Assembly: GCA_033762255.1 (NCBI GenBank)
Contig: JANRLT010000070.1
Coordinates: forward strand, 72,548-136,547
From: Pirellulales bacterium
GTDB lineage: Bacteria; Planctomycetota; Planctomycetia; Pirellulales; JALHPA01
Direction: 5' to 3'
DNA length: 64,000 nt
Shown: positions 26,256 through 33,856 of the stretch, one piece after another
How the letters are laid out: the number at the start of each line of letters is the position of its first letter
Numbering within the stretch: position 1 is the stretch's first letter
Notes under the pieces: model-generated
Databases searched by the model: none
Told to the model about the DNA's origin: nothing
What the model saw: the letters and a program-made list of their open reading frames with translations, nothing else
Position numbers and translations under genes: made by a program

Positions 26256-26707
26256 GTGGGATGGTATGCACGGGCAGGCCCCCCACGCCATTGGATACCT
26301 TATTACGTTTCTCTCGACTAAAGTTTACGCCGAAAAAGTCCGGGGCGAATACACATAAGCAAAATAGCGTGAGTCTCTAAACGCTTTCCTGCCAAGCAAT
26401 AGCTACCAGCAAATGCCACGCTTTAAACAAGCAGCGGCTATTGCGTCAGACTAGTTCAAGTAGACAATCGAGCACGCTCTGGCAAAATACAGGTAAAGCA
26501 GGCGAAAATGAAAGTTAACCGTAAGATATTATTCAGTAATGACTTACGGCATTTTTGTGGAATTAGCTTGCAACAAATTAATATTCCCCTGAACCGCCCA
26601 GAGAAATACGATATAGTATAAATAGATGATAATGGTAAAATGCGGGATTTTTAAAATGTTCAACGGATTGCCTTGACGTTATTTTGCTATCCGCGCAAAC
26701 TCTTGTA
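26256..26707. other. Intergenic region, A+T-rich
   Basis: 452 bases. A hairpin is possible at 26519-26549 (CCGTAAG pairing with CTTACGG over a 17-base loop, followed by CATTTTTG), which could end transcription. No gene is supported here. Confidence 0.4.
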
Positions 26708-27115
26708 ATGAGTAGCTGGGCACTGAGCATCGAGACAATCCACCCAACCGACCATTTGAAACAATGGTCTGTTGGATTTGAAACGAGTTTGTTGCAGCAA
26801 TACAAACGCGACATGCTCATTTTGGCTCGTGCAAAACTCGCGCAAACAGTTCTTGAAGGAAATGTGGAAGCGATTTTCAAGGGATGGAACAGGTCCGATA
26901 CAGACAGAGATTGGGTTTATGTTGGCCGTCCAGCCAATGATTTTCGCAAACTTGATTTAACGACAGGCAAGCCATCGATTGTTTGCCCTGCACCAAAAGG
27001 TATGGTGTACGCGATATTCATCAAGGACTGCGGTACAATTTGTAATTGGGGTTGGAAACAGCTCGACAACGACAGACCAGAAGGGGTTAACGGAGACAAA
27101 GTTTATGGCCACTGA
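26708..27115 (+). CDS. Hypothetical protein, first gene of a coupled pair
   Basis: 135 residues from the ATG at 26708 (MSSWALSIETIHPTD); an upstream TTG at 26684 is the only longer start. The composition is that of a soluble globular protein, with a helical part (LQQYKRDMLILARAKLAQTV) and a C-terminal part rich in Trp, Cys and Gly (IVCPAPKGMVYAIFIKDC, NWGWKQLDNDRPEG). I recognise no family. It overlaps the next gene by 11 bases, which indicates translational coupling, so the two products probably act together. A+T-rich codon use compared with chromosomal neighbours supports horizontal origin. Confidence 0.6.
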   Translation: MSSWALSIETIHPTDHLKQWSVGFETSLLQQYKRDMLILARAKLAQTVLEGNVEAIFKGWNRSDTDRDWVYVGRPANDFRKLDLTTGKPSIVCPAPKGMVYAIFIKDCGTICNWGWKQLDNDRPEGVNGDKVYGH

Positions 27116-27491
27116 CAATTTGCTAGAAATTGCCGGTTTTGATCCAACAGACTGCGATTTCAGACCATACTGCGCTCATAATGAGACTGCGGATACTCTC
27201 CTGATCCGAATCAGGGAGGATGCCGACTACTATGTTCGGCTCAACCAGCACGTTACAAAGCTTTTATCAATCGACACTAACGAGCTTGTTGGCGTTCTGA
27301 TAAAGAATATCTGTGCCATAACAAGCGATCTTCCAAACTTTGTTAAAATCAAACACGGTAAGGAATGGCTCACGGTTGTATTGCTTAAATCATGGGAACA
27401 AGAGCAAGATCAATCGGCAAAGAGGCAAATGGACTCTTTTGCACAAGAATTCTTGGATAATGTTTCTGACGAAAGCTTATGCTCGCATTAA
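27105..27491 (+). CDS. Hypothetical protein, second gene of a coupled pair
   Basis: 128 residues starting MATDNLLEIAGFDPTD at 27105; GGAGAC about 10 bases upstream may be the ribosome site. The acidic protein has an N-terminal part with DCDFRPYCAHNETADT, a helical middle (YVRLNQHVTKLLSIDTNELV) and a C-terminal charged helix (WEQEQDQSAKRQMDSFAQEF). No known domain is recognised. The start lies inside the upstream gene (11-base overlap), so both are likely made from one message. The arrangement recalls small two-gene defence or toxin-antitoxin cargo, but there is no family match to support that. Confidence 0.6.
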   Translation: MATDNLLEIAGFDPTDCDFRPYCAHNETADTLLIRIREDADYYVRLNQHVTKLLSIDTNELVGVLIKNICAITSDLPNFVKIKHGKEWLTVVLLKSWEQEQDQSAKRQMDSFAQEFLDNVSDESLCSH

Positions 27492-28321
27492 ACCCACTTC
27501 TGCGTTAAGTTGCTGGAGTTGGATTAGTTCAACCAAAACTTTGATACGCATACTAACGCGATTAAATCGAGCCGGTTTTGCCCAGCAAGATATAGCCCCC
27601 CCTGTCCCCCCAAGGATAACAGGGGTGGAATGAATGAATTTTGCTCGTATTTATGCGATTCTAGACGACCGCAATTGCTAATAGCCCCGGGAAGGACCCG
27701 GCAAACAGTTGTGAGCGACGTGCCCTAAGTATTTGATTTATAATAAGTTATGTATGATCTGGCTTTCAATGCCCCCTATCTGGATTATGTACTGGTGCGT
27801 TAAGCCCGTCGGGCAAAGAAGAATGACTAGCAGGGCCTAGTCGCACATTCTCGACTTTCAGGGTTTTTTGACCCAGACCCCCCTGGCTGAAAAGCACGCG
27901 GGGAGTCTGATTATCCCAATTCCGTAACCTCAAAAATAGGTGTTAAATTGGGGTATTTCGCTTGGAGAATAACCGCAGACCCCAGATACCCCACCGCTAA
28001 CCCTCTGGGAAGCGTCTGGGAATGGCTAATTCCACGGGAAGCGGACGAAATTCGCGGCTGATTGCGCTCGTTTTGGCAAAACTGGCAGAAAACCCCGTAA
28101 AAACCGCTTGTTTTGGCCGTCCCTCGCGTGCGCGCGGGAGACTCGACTTTAGCCGCATGGCTTTGCGAAAAATGCAAAAATGGTAAGTTCTATGTAGCGG
28201 TGGCTTTCCGGGTTCGAAACTGGAAAGTGTAATCAGACTGGCGTGGGCAGGGTGGCTCTCTTACCTTGCCAAATTGCACGGCACTTTGCCCAGGCCAGCA
28301 TCCGCAATCTTTTAGGCAAGG
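27492..28321. other. Long non-coding stretch inside the element
   Basis: 830 bases without a convincing gene. It has C- and G-runs able to pair (about 27596-27630). A minus-strand frame at 27911-28177 (88 codons) contains FCQFCQNERNQPRIS and could be a small gene, but it lacks a recognisable family or ribosome site. Composition changes from A+T-rich to richer in G+C near 27900, suggesting a junction between segments of different origin. Confidence 0.4.
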
Positions 28322-28921
28322 ATGCGAAAAATGGAAAATGAAGAAGAATTGCTACGCTATGCTCATGGGTTGCAAATATACGCAGACTTGGCAAGGAGAG
28401 GCGCAATTCCGCTTGAAAATCAGACAAGTGCTTTCGAATTCGCTCATAATCTTGAACAAGCAAGTTCACTAATCCTGGAAGAGTGGAGATTTGCAAGATA
28501 CAAGGAAAAAATCAAAACTCAATCTTTACCAACAGAGGGAGCTAAAAGTGGATCTAAACTATGCGATTCCAGCGGCGCGCCCAAAGTTGCCATGCTCTAT
28601 GGGGGCATTGAACTTAAAGGCAAGCACGCTGAAATAGAGCGGATTGCCAAAGACACAACCCAAACCGTTAACGCGCGGATCGTGGCCATTGACGGGATTC
28701 TGAAACTTCCCCCGAATGTAACGCTGAAAACCCTGGCCGAAACATTCGGGGTAACGCGGGCGGCTATCGGCAAGACGGATTGGTGGATAGAAAACCGGGC
28801 GGGGAAAGATGACGAAAACCAAGGTCGACGAATACAGGGCCATAAAGATAAAACGTGCATTCCCCAAAATCATAGGGCAAGAAACAACCCCTATGCTGGC
28901 ATCGATGACAGCGACGAATAG
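28322..28921 (+). CDS. Putative HTH protein of the element
   Basis: 199 residues (ATG 28322; a second in-frame ATG at 28331 would give MENEEELLRY). The N-terminal third is helical and acidic. Around residues 130-160 there is a helix-turn-helix-like segment (VTLKTLAETFGVTRAAIGKT) after LPPNVT, of the kind used to read DNA. The tail is basic and polar (GHKDKTCIPQNHRARN). No catalytic motif is seen. It lies upstream of the excisionase-like and DUF3987 genes and could be a regulatory or replication-accessory protein of the element. Family not recognised. Confidence 0.55.
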   Translation: MRKMENEEELLRYAHGLQIYADLARRGAIPLENQTSAFEFAHNLEQASSLILEEWRFARYKEKIKTQSLPTEGAKSGSKLCDSSGAPKVAMLYGGIELKGKHAEIERIAKDTTQTVNARIVAIDGILKLPPNVTLKTLAETFGVTRAAIGKTDWWIENRAGKDDENQGRRIQGHKDKTCIPQNHRARNNPYAGIDDSDE

Positions 28922-29028
28922 CCCATCAATTAGCATGTAAACTGGTTGGCGCGCGGTTGTCAGCGAAAATAATTTTAGAAATTCGTAATCTGCAATTTAC
29001 GCTCTCATTCCCCCGCATTCTCTAGCGG

Positions 29029-29052
29029 GGTTGGCGCAATCGGTTGGCGCAA
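29029..29052 (+). repeat. Direct repeat GGTTGGCGCAA
   Basis: Two copies of GGTTGGCGCAA (29029-29039 and 29042-29052) 13 bases apart, with a partial copy near 28943 (GGTTGGCGCG). They lie about 65 bases upstream of the excisionase-like gene and could be protein-binding sites or iterons of the element. Confidence 0.5.
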
Positions 29053-29116
29053 GGGGATTTGTAGTATCAGCCCAATTTTAGGGCTGGCACTCCACCCTTG
29101 AACCCCAGGTGAACCG

Positions 29117-29335
29117 ATGGCCCTTGCAATCTACAAGCAAGCCCCCGCCCCCGAGCAAGCCACCCTCTTGGTGAATTCCAAGACAGCGGCGCGGATGCTA
29201 TCCATTTGCACAAAAACCCTCTGGCAAATGAGCCGGGACGGGGAATTGCCCTGCCTACGGGTGGGGCGGCGAACGCTCTACAGCCCCGCGAAACTGCAAG
29301 CCTGGATTGATGCCCAGGCGGTTGCCAACCCCTAA
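29117..29335 (+). CDS. Excisionase-like helix-turn-helix protein
   Basis: 72-residue DNA-binding protein of the excisionase/MerR-like HTH_17 family. The core is seen from about residue 17: LLVNSKTAARMLSICTKTLW, then MSRDGELPCLRVGRRTLYSP and AKLQAWIDAQ, the winged-helix pattern typical of Xis and small element regulators. The family steers integrase directionality or represses element genes. It sits just before the DUF3987 gene and after a pair of direct repeats that may be its sites. The length is normal for the family. Confidence 0.85.
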   Translation: MALAIYKQAPAPEQATLLVNSKTAARMLSICTKTLWQMSRDGELPCLRVGRRTLYSPAKLQAWIDAQAVANP

Positions 29336-29410
29336 CAACGCCCAGAGCCAGCGCGGCGGCAACCGGCTGGCTCTTGTTGCGATTCACATAACCTTTAGTG
29401 TTGGGCGAGC

Positions 29411-31402
29411 GTGGCAAGCGACAGCCCCCGGAGTGATTATAGCATGGACGCCCGAGAGAGTGAACTCTTGCAACCCCCGCCCTTAGCCCACGAAAGTGAA
29501 GCGGCGATTTTAGGGGAATTGATTCTTGACATTGAAAACCAAGCGGCAATTATCGGCAGCCTGCGCAGCGAAACTTTTCATCACGCCTACTATAAGGAAA
29601 TTGTCACAGCGGCGATTGCCCTTTATAGCCGAACCGGCGCGCTGGATACAACGCTATTGGTGGCTGAACTAAAGGGGCGGGGGCTGGTCGAAAACCCGAT
29701 GGCCGAAATTGCCAAGCTAGCCCGGGGCGGATTCCTGCCTGGCAATTGGCGGGAACATTTGGCCCGAGTGACAGCCGCCCATTCTCAGCATGAGCGGCAT
29801 TTTGCACTATTGCGAAATGTGGAACAGAACAAGCTGGGGCAACCCCTGGCGGAACTCCCCCCCGATAGCAGCCCGCGCAAGGCACGGCCCTTATTGGGTT
29901 GGGAACCTTTTCCCGTGGATGCCCTGCCCGGCACAGTGCGGGACTACGTTGCGGCGGGGGCGGAATCCATTGGTTGCGATCCGGCATTTATCGCGCTTCC
30001 CATGCTGGCGGCACTCGGGGGGTTGTGCGGGGGCGCGGTGCGATTGCGGCTAAAAGATAGTTGGCACGTTAGCCCGAGCATTTGGGCCGTGGTGGTGGCG
30101 GAAAGTGGCTCCCAAAAATCGCCCGGTTGGAAACTGGCAACGGCCCCTCTCAGCGCAATCGAGCGGCGGCTGGCCATAGAAAACCAGCAAGCCGAGCGCG
30201 CGCATGAAGAACAGCAAATGCTCTATGCCCGCAACCTCAGAGCGTTTCACGCCGGGAAGTTGAGCAGCCCCGGGGAGCAGCCCAGCGAACCGGCCCCCCG
30301 GCGGTTGGTTGTGGCGGATTGCACGATTGAAGCCCTGGCCCCGATCCTGGCGGCGAATCCGCGCGGGCTGTTGCTATCGCGGGATGAACTAAACGGCTGG
30401 CTGTGCGGGTTTGATAAATACAGCAACTCGCGGGGGGGCGCGGACGCCAGCGCGTGGCTCAGCATTTATAGCAACGCGGATTTTACTGTTGACCGTAAGA
30501 GTGGCAAGCCCCGGACGTTATATGTGCAAAATCCCGTGGTTAGCATTTGTGGCACGATTCAACCGCGAACCCTCACACAGGCCCTCGGGAGTGAGCATCG
30601 GGAAAACGGGTTGCTGGCCCGTTTCCTAGTGGCGGCTCCCCCGAGCAGCCCGCGCGTATGGCGGGATGCGGATTTGCCCGCGAGCCTATCTGGCCCGATG
30701 CAAGCCCTGGCCGAGCGGTTGCATAGTTTCAATCCGCACAACTCCGGGGAAGAATTTCGTCCGGCAACCCTGGAGCTGGACGGGGCGGCACGGCGACGAT
30801 GGATTCAATTTTACAACGAACACGGGCAAGCAATGGACGGGCTGAGCGGTGATTTGCGGGCAGCCTACAGCAAGCTAGAAGAAACGGCCGCGCGAATAGC
30901 CTTACTCTTGCACTTGACGGTATGGGCGGATGAGGGGGGCGGGACAATCGGCCTCCTGGATAGCGGGGTGGTTGGCGGGGCGGTGGAAATTGTGAAGTGG
31001 GCGCGGCGGGAAACGGCCAGAGTGTATGGGCTGTTACACGAAACCGATTCCGAGAGGGAAACGCGGCAAATAGTTGAAATTGTCCAGCGGCATGGGGGTG
31101 AACTATCGGCCCGCGATCTGATGCGCGCAAGCCCCCAGCAATTTCCCAAAGCGACGGATGCCGAGCGGATGCTATCACGGCTGGCCCGAGAGGGGCTGGG
31201 GGACTGGGCAACCCGGCAGGGAGAAACCGGCAGGCCGGCGCGCGTGTTCCGAATGGCCCTCGACAACCCGGCCCATGACACAACCCCCCCCGATACCCCC
31301 CTGGAAATTGACACAACCCCCAATAACGCGGGGAATAATGAGTTGTGTCATTCTGTCATTAAGGAAAACAATTTCGGCGCAAGCCGATTGGGGGCGGCAT
31401 GA
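29411..31402 (+). CDS. DnaB-N-terminal-like plus DUF3987 replication-type protein
   Basis: 663 residues from a GTG start at 29411; an ATG at 29444 is an alternative. Residues about 20-105 look like the DnaB helicase N-terminal domain (ESEAAILGELILDIENQAAI, HHAYYKEIVTAAIALYSR, LDTTLLVAELKGRGLVE). The rest matches DUF3987, a family common in phage satellites and integrative elements, with EPFPVDALPGTVRDYVAAGA, VVVAESGSQKSPGWKLAT (a P-loop-like turn without a canonical GKS/T) and SRDELNGWLCGFDKY. It probably takes part in element replication as a helicase/primase-type factor, but the degenerate P-loop makes ATPase activity uncertain. Its stop overlaps the next start (ATGA). Confidence 0.78.
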   Translation: MASDSPRSDYSMDARESELLQPPPLAHESEAAILGELILDIENQAAIIGSLRSETFHHAYYKEIVTAAIALYSRTGALDTTLLVAELKGRGLVENPMAEIAKLARGGFLPGNWREHLARVTAAHSQHERHFALLRNVEQNKLGQPLAELPPDSSPRKARPLLGWEPFPVDALPGTVRDYVAAGAESIGCDPAFIALPMLAALGGLCGGAVRLRLKDSWHVSPSIWAVVVAESGSQKSPGWKLATAPLSAIERRLAIENQQAERAHEEQQMLYARNLRAFHAGKLSSPGEQPSEPAPRRLVVADCTIEALAPILAANPRGLLLSRDELNGWLCGFDKYSNSRGGADASAWLSIYSNADFTVDRKSGKPRTLYVQNPVVSICGTIQPRTLTQALGSEHRENGLLARFLVAAPPSSPRVWRDADLPASLSGPMQALAERLHSFNPHNSGEEFRPATLELDGAARRRWIQFYNEHGQAMDGLSGDLRAAYSKLEETAARIALLLHLTVWADEGGGTIGLLDSGVVGGAVEIVKWARRETARVYGLLHETDSERETRQIVEIVQRHGGELSARDLMRASPQQFPKATDAERMLSRLAREGLGDWATRQGETGRPARVFRMALDNPAHDTTPPDTPLEIDTTPNNAGNNELCHSVIKENNFGASRLGAA

Positions 31403-31587
31403 GACGCCCCGAGAGACAACTAAAACTCCCCTTTGATGAACCAAAACCGTGGCAAACCAACCCCCCAGATACCACGATTCCCCCCCTCGACAGTGAGCAA
31501 GCCCGGATTGCGATAAACAATTTTTTAGCGGAACTCAGAGAGTACCAAGCCAACCGCGAACAACTTCCCGAACCGTTACCATTTTGA
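31399..31587 (+). CDS. Small protein coupled to the DUF3987 gene
   Basis: 62-residue protein (MRRPERQLKLPFDEPKPWQT at the N-terminus) starting inside the upstream stop codon (4-base ATGA overlap), so translation is coupled. The N-terminus is basic and proline-rich, with LPFDEP of the beta-clamp-binding type (QLKLPF); the C-terminal half is a charged helix (ARIAINNFLAELREYQANRE). The QLKLPF motif could recruit the sliding clamp to an element replication protein; this is inference from one short motif. No family recognised. Confidence 0.6.
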   Translation: MRRPERQLKLPFDEPKPWQTNPPDTTIPPLDSEQARIAINNFLAELREYQANREQLPEPLPF

Positions 31588-31611
31588 CAACCCATTTAAG
31601 GAGCAAGTTTC

Positions 31612-32034
31612 ATGGCCAAGTCTACCATTCACCAAAAGCTGTTGAGTTTAGCCCGGGAGTATTTTGGTGAGACTGCCTATGTGTCGCATATCAAGCTGGA
31701 CAGTGACTCAATGGGGCGGCGCAACGCTGCCCGGCGACGTTGCGCAGCAATCAAAGAGCGGCTAAGGGAATGGGAGAGTGACTATTCAACCGCGTCTGAA
31801 GAAGTCCGCAATAGAATTTGGCCGGATATATGTGCTATGCGGTGGGATTTAGAGGGGTTGGAAGGCTACATTTTAAGTTACCCCTGGGAGGCGGGCTACA
31901 CGGATGGCAACTTTCCAATTCCGTTGTGCTACGGCGATACAGCGGAAGAACTTTATGCGGACATTTGTTTTCAGGATATGAGCAATCTTCACTTAAACGA
32001 TGCTAGGGAATCCAACGCGATTAAATTGCATTAG
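31612..32034 (+). CDS. Hypothetical protein of the element
   Basis: 140-residue soluble protein. AAGGAG about 10 bases before the ATG is a good ribosome site. Residues 35-65 are strongly basic and helical (MGRRNAARRRCAAIKERLRE), followed by an aromatic acidic C-terminus (GYTDGNFPIPLCYGDTAEEL). I recognise no family. It is 24 bases after the small coupled protein and probably in the same operon as the DUF3987 gene. Confidence 0.6.
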   Translation: MAKSTIHQKLLSLAREYFGETAYVSHIKLDSDSMGRRNAARRRCAAIKERLREWESDYSTASEEVRNRIWPDICAMRWDLEGLEGYILSYPWEAGYTDGNFPIPLCYGDTAEELYADICFQDMSNLHLNDARESNAIKLH

Positions 32035-32183
32035 AGAGCGTTTTGGGCAGCCCCTGGACTTAGAACCCATAATCCACAACCGAGCGTTAGGCGAGCGTTT
32101 AGCGTGTTCATCGTATCAAGCGGAACTGTGCGGAATCCCTGGATAAGCTTGCATAATTCGCAAGTGATTCCTATAATTCAAGT

Positions 32184-32408
32184 ATGGCCCGCAAACAACC
32201 CACGATCATTGAGCAACTGAATAAAATCCTGGATAACTCGGGAGTTTCACGCTACCGAATTTCCCGAGAGACTGGGATTCCCGAGAGCACGCTTAGCCGA
32301 CTCGCCAGCGGCAAGCAGAAATTTTCCCCCCGGCATTTAGATACCCTGGCCAAGTTATTTCAAATTGAACTTGTTCCCCACAAACCCAACCCGATCCGCG
32401 AGCAATAA
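32184..32408 (+). CDS. XRE-family helix-turn-helix regulator
   Basis: 74-residue Cro/C1-type repressor-like protein. The HTH is clear: IIEQLNKILDNSGVSRYRIS, RETGIPESTLSRLASGKQK and FSPRHLDTLAKLFQIEL cover the five-helix fold. It lies one base upstream of the integrase start, so the two are co-transcribed and probably coupled; it likely represses its own operon and thereby integrase. An A+T-rich region before 32184 could hold the operator. Confidence 0.88.
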   Translation: MARKQPTIIEQLNKILDNSGVSRYRISRETGIPESTLSRLASGKQKFSPRHLDTLAKLFQIELVPHKPNPIREQ

Positions 32409-32409
32409 C

Positions 32410-33759
32410 ATGGCAACCATTTACAGCAATAATGGGCGACGGCATTTACAATTCTCGGATGCCAAAACCGGGAAGCGGAAAACGCTCAGTCTAGGAACGC
32501 TCAGCATGGCAGATGCCCGCTTTGTGGCCGCCCAGGTAAGTTACCTTGAGCAAGCCACAGCGGCGGGAGTGATGCCCGGCAAGGGGGTGCAAGAGTGGCT
32601 GGAATCCCTTAGCAATGAATTCTACGACAAGCTAGCCAATACGGGTTTATGTGAGCCACGAAAAGCCCCCACAGTGACTACGTTGGGCTATGTGATAGCC
32701 GACTATATTAAAGCCCGCCCCGAAGCCAAGCGGGCGACAGTGGCAATCTGGGAACTGAGCGGCAAGCTACTAACAGAATACTTTGGCGCGGATTGCGACG
32801 TGACCAGCATCACTAAGGACCAAGCACGCGCGTATCGCAATTGGTTAATCACTGGCAAGCTGGTTAAATCCCGTCAGAAGAACGGGAAGAAGCCCGCCCG
32901 CAAGCTTAGCCCCTCGACAGCCCATAAGCGGCTAAGACTAGCCAAGACAATCTTTGGGGAACTGGTTGAAAACGGGGTGTTATCCGTGAACCCGTTCAAA
33001 TCCATTACCATTACCCCCACAGTTGATTCCCAGCGAAATGTTTATGTCAAAGCCGAGCAAGCCCAGCGATTGATGGAACATTGCCCGGATAGCGAATGGC
33101 GACTCTTGGTGGCTCTTGGCCGTTTCGGTGGATTCCGTAACCCTTGTGAGGGGCTTACGCTCAAATGGCAGCATATCGACTGGCAACGGGAAGTTATTCA
33201 AATCCATTCCCCCAAGACGGGTTTAAGGGAGATTCCCATTTTCCCCGAATTGCGGCAACCTCTGCAAGAATGCTGGGAAGCGGCCCCAGAGGGAGCGATA
33301 TTTGTCATAACCCTGCATCGTAGCCAGTTTGACGTTAGCATCGATTCGCGCAGCACCAACCTTACCAAGCCCCTTATGGACATTCGCGCCAAATCTGGAT
33401 TGCCAGCATGGCCCAAGCCCTGGCACGCATTGCGGGCGGCGTTTGTGACCGATCTAGTGGAACGTGGGGTGCCGATCCCCACTGCGGCAACATGGACAGG
33501 ACATAGCCCGGCTATTATGGCCAAGCATTACCTACGTGCAACCGCCGATGATAACGCCCGGGCTGTGCGGGGGGAGTTTTCCAACCCCACTATAAAAGAA
33601 TCAGCCCCAATCAAATCTGCAAATGCTCTGCAATTCTCTGCAAACTGCCTAGGAACTGAGCGGAATGGAGCAGACTTGCCTAGCGAATTTCCCGTGAATA
33701 TTGATAATGCCCACAAAAACAGCACTATCCAATGGGCGATACTGGGCTCGAACCAGTGA
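32410..33759 (+). CDS. int: Tyrosine recombinase/integrase of the element
   Basis: 449 residues from the ATG at 32410. An upstream in-frame start at 32365 lies within the XRE gene and is unlikely. It has an N-terminal arm/SAM-like region and a complete catalytic set: R243 (GGFRNPCE), K269 (HSPKTG), H339 and R342 (HALR), H365 (WTGHS) and nucleophile Y374 (AKHYLR). The last codons (WAILGSNQ) and the stop lie inside the tRNA-Val gene on the other strand, so the C-terminus is encoded by the attachment site; integration elsewhere would change it. Three TCTGCAA repeats within the 3' coding part may be arm-type sites. Confidence 0.93.
   Translation: MATIYSNNGRRHLQFSDAKTGKRKTLSLGTLSMADARFVAAQVSYLEQATAAGVMPGKGVQEWLESLSNEFYDKLANTGLCEPRKAPTVTTLGYVIADYIKARPEAKRATVAIWELSGKLLTEYFGADCDVTSITKDQARAYRNWLITGKLVKSRQKNGKKPARKLSPSTAHKRLRLAKTIFGELVENGVLSVNPFKSITITPTVDSQRNVYVKAEQAQRLMEHCPDSEWRLLVALGRFGGFRNPCEGLTLKWQHIDWQREVIQIHSPKTGLREIPIFPELRQPLQECWEAAPEGAIFVITLHRSQFDVSIDSRSTNLTKPLMDIRAKSGLPAWPKPWHALRAAFVTDLVERGVPIPTAATWTGHSPAIMAKHYLRATADDNARAVRGEFSNPTIKESAPIKSANALQFSANCLGTERNGADLPSEFPVNIDNAHKNSTIQWAILGSNQ
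33616..33644 (+). repeat. Helically phased TCTGCAA direct repeats near the attachment site
   Basis: TCTGCAAA at 33616-33623, TCTGCAAT at 33627-33634 and TCTGCAAA at 33637-33644, spaced 11 and 10 bases, about one DNA turn each. They lie about 90 bases from the tRNA end, inside the integrase coding sequence. Similar copies occur at 24753 and 24933 near the left end. Position and phasing fit arm-type integrase or Xis sites. Confidence 0.5.
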
Positions 33760-33806
33760 CCCCCAGCTTGTCGAGCTGGTGCTCTAGCCAACTGAGCTAA
33801 TCGCCC
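33733..33806 (-). tRNA. tRNA-Val(GAC)
   Basis: Reading the minus strand: acceptor GGGCGAT/ATCGCCC, D arm GCTC...GAGC with AGTTGGCTA loop, anticodon stem CCAGC/GCTGG with loop TCGACAA, variable GGGTC, T arm ACTGG/CCAGT with TTCGAGC loop, discriminator A. The anticodon is GAC, valine. All four stems pair fully. The base at position 33 is C, where U is nearly universal. No CCA is encoded. The 3' end is the integration site of the element on its left. Confidence 0.88.
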
Positions 33807-33828
33807 GCTCTCGCGGCTAATCAGTCTT

Positions 33829-33856
33829 ATCGTAACATATCACGGGGCAACTGCAA
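33829..33856 (-). promoter_or_regulatory. Putative tRNA-Val promoter
   Basis: On the minus strand TTGCAG (33851-33856) and TACGAT (33829-33834) are separated by 16 bases, and the -10 ends 22 bases before the tRNA 5' end. This fits a housekeeping sigma-factor promoter with a short leader. Assigned by eye only. Confidence 0.45.

Larger units (their letters stand above)
24870..33752 (+). mobile_element. Integrative element of about 8.9 kb at tRNA-Val
   Basis: Bounded by the tRNA-3'-end-like repeat at 24870-24889 and the tRNA-Val gene at 33733-33806. It carries a tyrosine integrase next to and overlapping the tRNA, an XRE-type regulator, an excisionase-like HTH protein, a DnaB-N/DUF3987 replication-type protein, small unknown proteins, and A+T-rich cargo including a PEP-CTERM protein and a coupled gene pair. 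No capsid, terminase or conjugation genes are seen, so it resembles a satellite-like or integrative replicating element. The boundary at the left is an inference from the att-like match. Confidence 0.65.

Noticed and set aside
26708-27491. Toxin-antitoxin system
   Set aside because: Only the overlap and size suggest it; neither product shows a known toxin or antitoxin fold.
27911-28177. Minus-strand frame of 88 codons in the element
   Set aside because: Suggestive FCQFCQ motif but no family, no ribosome site and uncertain start; kept only as a remark.
24870-33752. Complete prophage
   Set aside because: No capsid, tail, terminase or lysis genes are visible; only integration, regulation and replication-type genes.
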